This document shows positions 1 to 11,700 of a DNA stretch of 64,000 nt, piece after piece (the first letter of the stretch is position 1; every line of letters begins with the position of its first letter). The notes beneath the pieces are model-generated. The model saw only the letters and a list, made by a program, of their open reading frames with translations, had not been told where the DNA came from and did no database searches. Source of the DNA: Archivesica marissinica (taxonomy: Eukaryota; Mollusca; Bivalvia; Venerida; Vesicomyidae); contig CM026397.1 of NCBI GenBank assembly GCA_014843695.1, forward strand, positions 52,376,101 through 52,440,100. Direction: 5' to 3'. Made by a program: the position numbers and the translations under genes.

Positions 1-179
1 TGAATCAGAAAATCACATTTAGACAAGTTCATTTATCAAAATGGGTAATTATGTCTAAAAATAGTCATATCACTGGCAAAAAGTGCAGATCCTGATGAGA
101 CGGCTCGTCACGAGCCGGCTCATCTGGATCTACACTTTTTGTAAGCCTATTTAGAGGTCTGTGGTGTTGAAAGAGTTAA
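1..179 (-). mobile_element. MITE-A copy (TTAA, piggyBac-like), cut by window start
   Basis: The right part of the MITE-A consensus: AAAAGTGCAGATCC, the palindromic core around CGGCTCGTCACGAGCCG, then TAGAGGTCTGTGGTGTTG and a terminal TTAA at 176-179. The other terminus lies outside the window. Non-autonomous; no coding capacity. Confidence 0.85.
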
Positions 180-1064
180 GCAAAACAAAAAATTGTACAG
201 TAAATAATTCTTCATCAATGATATGAACAATGTTTTGTGTGTTGTAGGACCCTCACATGTGAAAATTGTCACAAATGTGAAAATGAATATACATGAAAAC
301 ATATGACAAATGTGAAAACTTGCTTGTTGTATACCGTATGTGAAGAAAATGATACACATGGCTTAGAAAAACCAGGTTAACACACATCAATCTCAAAACA
401 AGCAAGTTTAGTCACTGAATGATGGATGAATTTAATTCAAATTATGCCGCCCTTTGGTCACAGTTTTCCATGCTAGTTAAAATCATGTCCATGTCATGCA
501 CTAACCAATTCATGTATTTGATTGATACTTCAGACAATGCTGTCCATTCATAAAAACTTCATAAAAACTTCTAAAATAATCAAGTTAGATAACTCTTGGA
601 TAAATAAAGTGCAAATTATGGCCATTTTTCGCCTCGTTGAATATTTGTATGAAAACTACCATCAAGTCCATATCTCATTATTTGGTGTATTATAAATATG
701 TTCTAATGATCTCCTCTGAGATATGATATATAAAATACTCTGTAACCTGTGCCGACATTTCAGTGGGATAACCCCTTTCCCGATGTAAATATTTAGACTC
801 GGCGAAATCCGGAACAAGTACGGCCGGCACATACGGGACTTAGATTAAAATAATATGAAACATTTATTTCCCTTTGTTAAAATATGCCTTTGGCCGTTTT
901 TGAGTACTTGGTTTTGAAATTTAGCTCTAAACTGGAGTATAAGGCGCGGCAGACTTTTGGATACTATTTTGGATGAAAATACCTGCGTCTTATATATAGA
1001 AGGTTATGGTATCTACAATGATAGGATCCAGTTATCTACACTATTCACACTCGTCAACAGGACA
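180..1064. other. AT-rich non-coding stretch
   Basis: Apart from the R7 copy at 735-1011, nothing recognisable. Confidence 0.6.
735..1011 (-). mobile_element. TACCGTA-ended repeat (family R7) copy
   Basis: In reverse it starts TACCATAACCTTCTATATAT then AAGACGCAGG, and continues with TATACTCCAGTTTAGAGC and AAAGGGAAATAAATGTTTCA, matching 55091-55312. The far end is not resolved. Confidence 0.65.
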
Positions 1065-1293
1065 TTAACCCTTTCAACACCACAGACCTCTAAATTGGCT
1101 TACAAAAAAGTGTAGATCCAGATGAGCTGGCTCGTCAGGATCTGCACTTTTTTCAAGTAATATAACTAATTTTAGAAAAATAATTACCCATTTTGATAAA
1201 TGAACTGATCCAAATGTAATTTTGTTATTAATTTATTGGTCTAAAAATATCATGGACCAGTCCATGTCAGTTACTTGGTGTTGAATGGGTTAA
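1065..1293 (+). mobile_element. MITE-A copy, complete, TTAA at both ends
   Basis: Begins TTAACCCTTTCAACACCA and ends TGGTGTTGAATGGGTTAA, which are near-perfect inverted repeats of about 18 bp with TTAA targets. The internal hairpin is partly deleted (GATGAGCTGGCTCGTCAGGA). A TTAA target and a terminus starting CCC are hallmarks of piggyBac-superfamily elements; superfamily assignment is inferred because no transposase is present. Confidence 0.85.
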
Positions 1294-1410
1294 GATTCCC
1301 GACCATGAATATATGATTTCCAGCATAGTAAGGGTTAAATTGGGACGTAACTTCTGTCTAGAGAAAAATTGGCCTAAAATATGACTAGCTTGACATATGA
1401 AGAACACATA

Positions 1411-1540
1411 ATTTCTACAGATATCTCAAGTTGACATTCATGATATTCGTGATATTCACAATTTATGACTACATAATTTCTACAGATATCTTGAGTTGAC
1501 ATTCGTGATATCTTCCTTACATTCACAATTTATTACTAAC
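1411..1540. repeat. Imperfect direct duplication
   Basis: ACATAATTTCTACAGATATC followed by CAAGTTGACATTC/GAGTTGACATTC occurs twice, about 65 bp apart, each ending ATTCACAATTTAT. Confidence 0.7.
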
Positions 1541-1811
1541 GGGTCGGGTCAGGTCACATTGCAAAGTCAGACTTGGACAAATAATTATTGTTTTTATGAT
1601 TTATAGAGGAGAAAAAGATAAACCACATAAACATTAGAGAAACGATGCAATCACTCTGCGGCTTATTGGCACTCACCGTCTTATTCAGAAATATTGCTTC
1701 ATTGTATTTTCGTAATTGAATTTAGAAACTGATTCTGTGTTTGTGTGTCTGGCAGCAATTATAATCTTTTCAAAATATTCACTAGATTTATTTATTGTCT
1801 TTTCATTAAAA

Positions 1812-2036
1812 TTGGCACCTCCATGGTAGCATGTTCGCTTCATGTGCGAAAGGCCCGAAGGTCGGGCACAGCAGCTAATGTAGTCATTATGATTGTGCCC
1901 TTAGCACTGTATGTACATTCCACATTGCCTCTCTCCCATGGCGGTAGATTCCATCAGGAATTAAGTCTCGAGAGCAATTAATCTAACAATGTAAAAACTT
2001 GTTTCGCAATCGAGCTACAATAAATTTGTATAAACT
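1812..2036 (+). mobile_element. SINE S1 copy
   Basis: tRNA-like head (GGTAGCATGTTCGCTTCATG), body with ATTGTGCCCTTAGCA and CACATTGCCTCTC, then the S1 tail ACTTGTTTCGCAATCGAGCT and AATAAATTTGTATAAAC. B box degenerate. Decayed, non-coding. Confidence 0.78.
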
Positions 2037-2526
2037 GATGGATACGGTGTGCACCTTGGAGTTGAGATGTTGTGAGTTCGAACCAACCAGAACCATGGTG
2101 GTTGTGTCCATATATGCAAGACAATTTCATCCACATTGCCTCTTCTCTCTCCCTCATGCCGATGTATTCCATAAGGAATGAGGTCTCGAGGGTGATCCAC
2201 ATTGCCTCTTCTCTCTCCCTCATGCCGATGTATTCCATAAGGAATGAGGTCTCGAGGGTGATCCACATTGCCTCTTCTCTCTCCCTCATGCCGATGTATT
2301 CCATAAGGAATGAGGTCTCGAGGGTGATCCACATTGCCTCTTCTCTCTCCCTCATGCCGATGTATTCCATAAGGAATGAGGTCTCGAGGGTGATCCACAT
2401 TGCCTCTTCTCTCTCCTTCATGCTGATGTATTCCATAAGGAATGAGGTCTCGAGGGTGATTCACATTGCCTCTTCTCTCTTCCTCATGCCGATGTATTCC
2501 ATAAGGAATGAGGTCTCGAGAGTGAT
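2037..2526 (+). mobile_element. SINE S1b copy with its body amplified
   Basis: Head GATGGATACGGTGTGCACCT and B-box-like GTGAGTTCGAACCAACC; the following 66-bp body segment is repeated six times (next entry). The usual AACTTGTTTCGCAATC tail is reduced to AACTCAAGTTGTAAAAA after the last unit. Confidence 0.75.
2131..2526. repeat. 66-bp minisatellite derived from the SINE S1 body, 6 copies
   Basis: Units start at 2131, 2197, 2263, 2329, 2395 and 2461, each CCACATTGCCTCTTCTCTCT, then CCCTCATGCCGATG, then AATGAGGTCTCGAGGGTGAT. Single-copy versions of the same segment are in SINE S1 at 42838 and 61535 (reverse). Unit length 66 is divisible by 3, which leaves open frames on both strands with no sign of coding. 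Confidence 0.92.
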
Positions 2527-2565
2527 TAAACTCAAGTTGTAAAAAATAATTCGCGTTGTGGAATA

Positions 2566-2745
2566 TTCACTATTCAATTTAACTCTTTGCACACTAGCTG
2601 TGAAAATAACGTCGAAATATATCAAGTTACATCGTAGCTGCTCAATTCATTCACTATTCAATTTAACTCTTTGCACACTAGCTGTGAAAATAACATCGGA
2701 ATATATCAAATTACATTAGAATTACATCGTAGCTGCTCAATTCTG
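2566..2745. repeat. 84-bp direct duplication
   Basis: TTCACTATTCAATTTAACTC at 2566 recurs at 2650; both continue TTTGCACACTAGCTGTGAAA. The second copy carries an extra TTAGAATTACAT. Confidence 0.85.
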
Positions 2746-2885
2746 ATGAAATTCCAGGACATATTTCCAACGTTTTTCAGTTACAAATAAGAGAAAAAAC
2801 ATATGATTATTATTGTCGTCTGCTACAATTATTTGAACTATTTATAGGTTTCATTTTACCCAGCATGCTGTCTGAAATCAAAACA
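2735..2885 (+). repeat. Dispersed repeat R8 copy
   Basis: GACATATTTCCAACGTTTTT, TTGTCGTCTGCTACAATTAT, TTGAACTATTTATAGGTTTC, TTTTACCCAGCATGCTGTC. Similar to 49715-49850, 52640-52800 and, in reverse, 37555-37745. Possibly a third TTAA-type MITE whose left end is the ACTCTTTGCACACTAGC copies just upstream. Confidence 0.6.
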
Positions 2886-2920
2886 AATGATCATATCGTA
2901 TAACCATATGGTGAATATAT

Positions 2921-3116
2921 TAACCCTTTGCACACTAGCGGCAGATAAATTCACTTTTACAAACAGCATAGAGCCAGATCAGACGGCACATAACGTGCCA
3001 TCTGACCAGGCTCTATGCTGTTTGCTATTCGGATAGTGGAGCTATTACACAGCGGCTGATCTGGATCTATGTTGTTTGCAAATGTGATTTTATTGATTCA
3101 GCAGACAAAGTGTTAA
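2921..3116 (+). mobile_element. MITE-B copy, TTAA at both ends
   Basis: Starts TTAACCCTTTGCACACTAGC and ends GCAGACAAAGTGTTAA. Internally it carries paired blocks such as AGCATAGAGCCAGATCAG and GGCTCTATGCTGTTTGC that fold on each other. Same target and CCC start as MITE-A but a different body, so a second piggyBac-like non-autonomous family (inferred). Confidence 0.82.
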
Positions 3117-3145
3117 TAAATGAAAATGTAATATTAGTTTATCCT

Positions 3146-3362
3146 ATGTGGAGCCTCGGTGGTTAATGGATACGGTGTTATCACCGAGGTGTTGCGGGTT
3201 TGAACCCCACCAGAACCACGGTAGTGGTGACCTTACCTTAGGCAAGACACTTGATCCACATTGCCGCTTCTTTCTCCCTCATGGTTCTGGATTCCATCAG
3301 CAACGAGGCCTTGAGAGAAGCTATATTAGAGTTGTAAGAACTTGTTTCGCAATCTAACTAAA
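3146..3362 (+). mobile_element. SINE S1b copy, complete head
   Basis: Head TGGATACGGTGTTATCACCG with B-box GCGGGTTTGAACCCCACC, body GACACTTGATCCACATTGCC, tail GTAAGAACTTGTTTCGCAAT. Best preserved S1b in the window. Confidence 0.82.
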
Positions 3363-3378
3363 CGGAATGTGTACACTC

Positions 3379-3443
3379 TAGGCTATTATTAGTCTATACC
3401 AGATCCGTGTAGGCTATTATTAGTCTATACCAGATCCGTGTAG
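3379..3443. repeat. 32-bp direct duplication
   Basis: TAGGCTATTATTAGTCTATA then CCAGATCCGTG, present twice in tandem just after SINE S1b. Confidence 0.85.
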
Positions 3444-3991
3444 AACAAGGACATCTTGTAAATAGACTTAAAACACAAGAGTTTGTATGTTCAATGTATG
3501 CCTGCATCATAACTTGGAGGTGACCGTGTTATGTAAAACAGGTTATCTACCACCGGAACATGCTTGTCTTTCAGATCAATCTTAATTTACATAACGTAGA
3601 CTATAGTTATGTTGTTGTATATGCAACGTTTATATATTACCATAATCTTGCGAGAATTTATATAAAAAATTTGGGAAATTGTCAATTTAAAAAGTATATA
3701 CATGCCTTTATTCGAATACTGGCACCGGCATCATACGGTGCCAATCAAGCATTCGCCTTAAATTAAAAATTAATTAAATTGAAAGTTGCATGTACAGCTA
3801 GCTACAAGTGGTGCTTACATTCAATTAACTTCATCTCGTGCATTGTTGAAAACCTCATTATGCATTTACTTAGAATGTGCTGCCTACCAAGATCTTCTAA
3901 GGAGCTGAGTAAATTACCTCCCTTTTTGTATATTTTGTTGCAAAGTCACTACAATGGACTTTAACCAGACTTGGTATAGCAGACATGATGT

Positions 3992-4027
3992 ACCGTAATC
4001 CTTTGTATATAAGACGCATGTTAAAAT
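3992..4027 (+). mobile_element. R7 terminal fragment
   Basis: TACCGTAATCCTTTGTATAT then AAGACGCATGTTAAAA, the R7 terminus, abuts the truncated S3 copy at 4029. Confidence 0.6.
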
Positions 4028-4028
4028 A

Positions 4029-4243
4029 AATGGTAACGTGCTGGACTGGTAATCCAGGGATCGTAGGTTCGATCCCCCGTCTGACCCTAATAAAATTAAC
4101 CGTCTTTCAGATATGACTTTAAACCGAGGTCTCATGTCGGTGCTGTATACTGTTCACGTAAAAGAACCAGAGGAGACTCTGGAATGGGTCTCTGTCTGTA
4201 TTATTGCACTTATAGCGACGATAAATAAACGTGAAACACACAC
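4029..4243 (+). mobile_element. SINE S3 copy, 5' truncated with internal deletion
   Basis: tRNA-like CTGGACTGGTAATCCAGG, B box AGGTTCGATCCCCC, GTCTTTCAGATATGACTTTA, GAACCAGAGGAGACTCTGGA, and ACGATAAATAAACGTGAAAC. The CTAATCTCTTCAGGAGGCG segment is deleted. Confidence 0.85.
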
Positions 4244-4496
4244 GCAGAGAAATTCCATGGAAAAAACCTTATTCATCTGAGCAAAGAAAAGAATCAAAAC
4301 TTGTGAAAACGCGAAAAGAATGGGACATTTTGAAATTCATTAGCATTTTGAAAACTTGAGAATGACTTTTGGGTATAAGAGTACTAAAATAAGTGTGTGA
4401 GATGTATCAGTACACAAATCAGTTAATGGCACGTTCGGCAAACATCTTTGTTACTAATCGGTTGTTTGCAAAACAGCTAACGGTGATATGTATGTA

Positions 4497-4693
4497 CGTA
4501 AGTCACTAGGTACCTAGACTCAATGAAATCTGGAAACCGAACGGAACTTAGATAATAATAACGAAAGATTTATTTCCCTTTGTTGCAATGCGCCATTTGT
4601 CCGTTTTGATTTATGGGGGAAATGTTATCGAGTTGGACACAGTTTTGAATGCAAATATTTGCATCTTATAAATAAACTATAACGATATTATAA
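4497..4693 (-). mobile_element. R7 copy, diverged
   Basis: Shares TTTATTTCCCTTTGTTGCAA, GACTCAATGAAATCTGG and a GCATCTTATAAATAAAC terminus with the other R7 copies. Confidence 0.6.
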
Positions 4694-5282
4694 TACATCA
4701 TAATTAAGTTTTCACCACTGTGTTGATTTATATATTCACGGTGTTTAAAACGGAAATTACAATTATATCATTCACTATTTTTAGAAAGGTATTTTGTTAG
4801 ACATTTATTGTCTGTTTGACATGGAAACAATGCCGTTTGAGATGGGAATTAGCATTGAAAGTGAATGAATGTTCTGAAACATGGGTTCTATTACCACACT
4901 TGTCACATAATTCATCATGCATCACAGCGTCTCTCAGTTAGAACAGTTTTCATACTTGACAAGACTTCAGTCGAGTTTTTCCAGTTAATTATTATGTAAA
5001 TTATGCTTGTTTTGCCATGTGACTTGTCAAGAGTCGCACAATTAAAGTGACGTTAAAACCGGAAATGTATATATTTTGTTAGCTGAAAGTCTGGGTCATC
5101 GGAACCTTGGTATAAATGTGATGGACGGGACTCGTTGTGGTATCAAGGTGCAACATTGTCCAATGTGTCTATGTAGTCACATTTACACAATCAAGTTTTA
5201 GCTTGCTGGCTTGAATCTCGTACTTTAATTCATAAAAAGGTAGACGTTTAATGTTGCATAAGCAGAAATAAAGTGTGGCTAC

Positions 5283-5521
5283 GATATGTGACTTCAAATC
5301 ACCTGCTCCTTGTTGCTGCAGGATCGAATCCCACTGGGGGGGGTGTTGAATTCTTTCAAGTGAGGAAGCATTCCAACTGGCTTGTGGAAGGTCGGTGGTT
5401 CTACTAGCACCAGTCCGTGCATTAAATACTGCTCACTGGGGCACCTGAAGTCTTCCTCCACCAGTTATAGCTGGAGGGTCGCCAGCTGTTGTCGCGACTT
5501 TAAACCCAATACTCAAACAAA
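5283..5521 (+). mobile_element. SINE S6 copy, head truncated
   Basis: GACTTCAAATCACCTGCTCC, B-box-like GGATCGAATCCCACTGG, TTCTTTCAAGTGAGGAAGCA, TAGCTGGAGGGTCGCCAGCT, tail GCGACTTTAAACCCAATAC. The A-box half is missing. Confidence 0.78.
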
Positions 5522-5599
5522 GTACTGTCATTATGTCAGCTATTATGTGACCCATATAGCGAAAACTACAAACACACAACTTTGTTATATCAACTATAC

Positions 5600-5685
5600 T
5601 TGTACAAGTAATCAAGTAGTCGGTCAGTTTTTTGAAGTATACTTGTTCAAGTAATTGAGTACTCAGTTTTTTGAAGTCAATCAAA
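5600..5685. repeat. ~45-bp imperfect tandem duplication
   Basis: ACTTGTACAAGTAATCAAGT...CAGTTTTTTGAAGTA is followed by ACTTGTTCAAGTAATTGAGT...CAGTTTTTTGAAGTC. Confidence 0.7.
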
Positions 5686-5764
5686 TTTGAATCTTGAGAA
5701 GAAGTATAAACAATAGTTACGACTGGGTCAATAAAATACCCGCAGCGCCAAACGATGCCATATA

Positions 5765-8700
5765 AAGTGCACTGGTAAAGTAGCTTACGCACTGATAAAG
5801 TAGCTAGCACACTGATAAAGTACTTTACCCACTGATAAAGTAGCTTACCCACTGATAAAGTACCTTACCCACTGATAAAGTACCTTACCCACTGATAAAG
5901 TAGCTAACCCACTGATACAGTAGCTAACCCACTGGTAAAGTAGCTAGCGCACTGGTAAAGTAGCTAACCCACTGATACAGTAGCTAACCCACTGATAAAG
6001 TACCTTACCCACTGGTAAAGTAGCTAACACACTGATAAAGTACCTTACCCACTGATAAAGTACCTTACCCACTGATACAGTAGCTAACCCACTGGTAAAG
6101 TACCTTACCCACTGATAAAGTACCTTACCCACTGATACAGTAGCTAACCCACTGGTAAAGTACCTTACCCACTGATAAAGTACCTTACCCACTGATACAG
6201 TAGCTAACCCACTGGTAAAGTACCTTACCCACTGGTAAAGTACCTTACCCACTGATAAAGTACCTTACCCACTGGTAAAGTAGCTAACCCACTGATACAG
6301 TAGCTAACCCACTGATAAAGTACCTTACCCACTGATAAAGTACCTTATCCACTGGTAAAGTAGCTAGCACACTGATACAGTAGCTAACACACTGATAAAG
6401 TAGCCAGCACACTGATACAGTAGCTAACACACTGATACAGTAGCTAACACACTGATAAAGTAGCTAGCACACTGATACAGTAGCTAACACACTGATACAG
6501 TAGCTAACACACTGATAAAGTACCATTACCCACTGATAAAGTACCTTACCCACTGATAAAGTACCTTACCCACTGATAAAGTACCTTACCCACTGATACA
6601 GTAGCTAACCCACTGGTACAGTAGCTAACCCACTGATAAAGTAGCTAGTGCACTGATACAGTAGCTAACGCACTGATACAGTAGCTAACCCACTGATAAA
6701 GTAGCTAGCACACTGATACAGTAGCTAACACACTGATACAGTAGCTAACACACTGATAAAGTACCTTACCCACTGATAAAGTACCTTACCCACTGATAAA
6801 GTACCTTACCCACTGATACAGTAGCTAACGCACTGATACAGTAGCTAACCCACTGATAAAGTAGCTAACCCACTGATACAGTAGCTAACCCACTGATACA
6901 GTAGCTAACCCACTGATACAGTAGCTAACGCACTGGTACAGTAGCTAACCCACTGATACAGTAGCTAACCCACTGGTAAAGTAGCTAACCCACTGATAAA
7001 GTAGCTAGCACACTGATACAGTAGCTAACCCACTGATACAGTAGCTAACCCACTGGTACAGTAGCTAACCCACTGATACAGTAGCTAACCCACTGGTAAA
7101 GTAGCTAACCCACTGATACAGTAGCTAACCCACTGATAAAGTAGCTAACCCACTGGTAAAGTAGCTAACGCACTGATACAGTAGCTAACCCACTGATACA
7201 GTAGCTAGCACACTGATATAGTAGCTAGCACACTGATACAGTAGCTAACACACTGATAAAGTACCTTACCCACTGATACAGTAGCTAACCCACTGATAAA
7301 GTAGCTAACGCACTGATACAGTAGCTAACCCACTGATACAGTAGCTAGCACACTGATAAAGTAGCTAGCACACTGATACAGTAGCTAACACACTGATAAA
7401 GTAGCTAACCCACTGATACAGTAGCTAACCCACTGATAAAGTAGCTAACCCACTGATACAGTAGCTAACCCACTGGTAAAGTAGCTAACCCACTGATACA
7501 GTAGATAACCCACTGATAAAGTAGCTAACACACTGATACAGTAGCTAACCCACTGGTAAAGTAGCTAACCCACTGGTAAAGTAGCTAACGCACTGATACA
7601 GTAGCTAACCCACTGATACAGTAGCTAGCACACTGATATAGTAGCTAGCACACTGATACAGTAGCTAACACACTGATAAAGTACCTTACCCACTGATACA
7701 GTAGCTAACCCACTGATAAAGTAGCTAGCACACTGATACAGTAGCTAACCCACTGGTACAGTAGCTAACCCACTGATACAGTAGCTAACCCACTGATAAA
7801 GTAGCTAACGCACTGATACAGTAGCTAACCCACTGATACAGTAGCTAGCACACTGATAAAGTAGCTAGCACACTGATACAGTAGCTAACACACTGATAAA
7901 GTACCTTACCCACTGATACAGTAGCTAACCCACTGATAAAGTAGCTAGCACACTGATACAGTAGCTAACACATTGATAAAGTACCTTACCCACTGATAAA
8001 GTACCTTACCCACTGGTAAAGTAGCTAACCCACTGATACAGTAGCTAACCCACTGATAAAGTACCTTACCCACTGATAAAGTACCTTACCCACTGGTAAA
8101 GTAGCTAACCCACTGGTAAAGTAGCTAGCACACTGATAAAGTACCTTACCCACTGATACAGTAGCTAACCCACTGATACAGTAGCTAACCCACTGATAAA
8201 GTACCTTACCCACTGATAAAGTACCTTACCCACTGGTAAAGTAGCTAACCCACTGATACAGTAGCTAACCCACTGATAAAGTAGCTAACACACTGATAAA
8301 GTACCTTACCCACTGATAAAGTACCTTACCCACTGATACAGTAGCTAACCCACTGATAAAGTAGCTAACCCACTGATACAGTAGCTAACACACTGATACA
8401 GTAGCTAACACACTGATAAAGTACCTTACCCACTGATAAAGTACCTTACCCACTGATACAGTAGCTAACCCACTGGTACAGTAGCTAACCCACTGATAAA
8501 GTAGCTAGTGCACTGATAAAGTAGCTAACCCACTGATACAGTAGCTAACGCACTGATAAAGTAGCTAACCCACTGATACAGTAGCTAACCCACTGGTAAA
8601 GTAGCTAACCCACTGGTAAAGTAGCTAACCCACTGATACAGTAGCTAACCCACTGATACAGTACCTTACCCACTGGTAAAGTAGCTAACCCACTGATACA

Positions 8701-11700
8701 GTAGCCAACCCACTGATACAGTACCTTACCCACTGGTAAAGTAGCTAACGCACTGATACAGTAGCTAACCCACTGGTAAAGTAGCTAGCACACTGATAAA
8801 GTACTTACCCTCTGATACAGTAGCTAGCACACTGATAAAGTACCTTACCCTCTGATACAGTAGCTAACCCACTGATAAAGTAGCTAACGCACTGGTACAG
8901 TAGCTAACCCACTGATACAGTAGCTAACCCACTGATACAGTAGCTAACCCACTGGTAAAGTAGCTAACCCACTGATAAAGTAGCTAGCACACTGATACAG
9001 TAGCTAACCCACTGATACAGTAGCTAACCCACTGGTACAGTAGCTAACCCACTGATACAGTAGCTAACCCACTGGTAAAGTAGCTAACCCACTGATACAG
9101 TAGCTAACCCACTGATAAAGTAGCTAACCCACTGATACAGTAGCTAACCCACTGGTAAAGTAGCTAACCCACTGATACAGTAGATAACCCACTGATAAAG
9201 TAGCTAACACACTGATACAGTAGCTAACCCACTGGTAAAGTAGCTAACCCACTGGTAAAGTAGCTAACGCACTGATACAGTAGCTAACCCACTGATACAG
9301 TAGCTAGCACACTGATAAAGTAGCTAGCACACTGATACAGTAGCTAACACACTGATAAAGTACCTTACCCACTGATACAGTAGCTAACCCACTGATAAAG
9401 TAGCTAGCACACTGATACAGTAGCTAACCCACTGGTACAGTAGCTAACCCACTGATACAGTAGCTAACCCACTGATAAAGTAGCTAACGCACTGATACAG
9501 TAGCTAACCCACTGATACAGTAGCTAGCACACTGATAAAGTAGCTAGCACACTGATACAGTAGCTAACACACTGATAAAGTACCTTACCCACTGATACAG
9601 TAGCTAACCCACTGATAAAGTAGCTAGCACACTGATACAGTAGCTAACACATTGATAAAGTACCTTACCCACTGATAAAGTACCTTACCCACTGGTAAAG
9701 TAGCTAACCCACTGATACAGTAGCTAACCCACTGATAAAGTACCTTACCCACTGATAAAGTACCTTACCCACTGGTAAAGTAGCTAACCCACTGGTAAAG
9801 TAGCTAGCACACTGATAAAGTAGCTAGCACACTGATAAAGTACCTTACCCACTGATACAGTAGCTAACCCACTGATAAAGTAGCTAGCACACTGATAAAG
9901 TACCTTACCCACTGATACAGTAGCTAACCCACTGATACAGTAGCTAACCCACTGATAAAGTACCTTACCCACTGATAAAGTACCTTACCCACTGGTAAAG
10001 TAGCTAACCCACTGATAAAGTAGCTAACCCACTGATACAGTAGCTAACCCACTGATAAAGTAGCTAACACACTGATAAAGTACCTTACCCACTGATAAAG
10101 TACCTTACCCACTGATACAGTAGCTAACCCACTGATAAAGTAGCTAACCCACTGATACAGTAGCTAACACACTGATACAGTAGCTAACACACTGATAAAG
10201 TACCTTACCCACTGATAAAGTACCTTACCCACTGATAAAGTACCTTACCCACTGATACAGTAGCTAACCCACTGGTACAGTAGCTAACCCACTGGTACAG
10301 TAGCTAACCCACTGATACAGTAGCTAACGCACTGATAAAGTAGCTAACCCACTGATACAGTAGCTAACCCACTGGTAAAGTAGCTAACCCACTGATACAG
10401 TAGCTAACCCACTGATACAGTACCTTACCCACTGGTAAAGTAGCTAACGCACTGATACAGTAGCTAACCCACTGATACAGTAGCTAACCCACTGATAAAG
10501 TACCTTACCCACTGATACAGTAGCTAACCCACTGATAAAGTACCTTACCCACTGGTAAAGTAGCTAACCCACTGATAAAGTACCTTACCCACTGATAAAG
10601 TACCTTACCCACTGATAAAGTAGCTAACCCACTGATAAAGTAGCTAACCCACTGATAAAGTACCTTACCCACTGATACAGTACCTACCCACTGGTAAAGT
10701 AGCTAACCCACTGATAAAGTACCTTACCCACTGATACAGTACCTTACCCACTGGTAAAGTAGCTAACCCACTGATAAAGTACCTTACCCACTGATAAAGT
10801 ACCTTACCCACTGGTAAAGTAGCTAACGCACTGATAAAGTACCTTACCCACTGGTAAAGTAGCTAACCCACTGATAAAGTAGCTAACACACTGATAAAGT
10901 ACTCCACTGATAAAGTACCTACCCACTGATACAGTAGCTAACCCACTGATAAAGTACCTTACCCACTGGTAAAGTAGCTAACCCACTGATAAAGTAGCTA
11001 ACCCACTGATACAGTAGCTAACCCACTGATAAAGTAGCTAACCCACTGGTAAAGTAGCTAACCCACTGGTAAAGTAGCTAACCCACTGATAAAGTACCTT
11101 ACCCACTGGTAAAGTAGCTAACCCACTGATACAGTAGCTACCACAAAACCCACAAACACCCACTGATAAAGTACCTTACCCACTGATACAGTAGCTAACC
11201 CACTGATAAAGTAGCTAACCCACTGATACAGTAGCTAACACACTGATACAGTAGCTAACCCACTGATAAAGTACCTTACCCACTGATAAAGTACCTTACC
11301 CACTGATACAGTAGCTAACCCACTGGTACAGTAGCTAACCCACTGATAAAGTAGCTAGTGCACTGATAAAGTAGCTAACCCACTGATACAGTAGCTAACG
11401 CACTGATAAAGTAGCTAACCCACTGATACAGTAGCTAACCCACTGATAAAGTAGCTAACCCACTGGTAAAGTAGCTAACCCACTGATACAGTAGCTAACC
11501 CACTGATACAGTACCTTACCCACTGGTAAAGTAGCTAACCCACTGATACAGTAGCTAACCCACTGATACAGTACCTTACCCACTGGTAAAGTAGCTAACG
11601 CACTGATACAGTAGCTAACCCACTGGTAACACTGATAAAGTACTACCCCTGATAAGTACTACCCACTGTAAGTACCTAACCCACTGATACAGTAGCTAAC

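Larger units (their letters stand above)
3444..5282. other. Non-coding stretch around S3 and R7 copies
   Basis: Outside the S3 (4029-4243) and R7 copies I see no gene, RNA or repeat. Confidence 0.6.
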
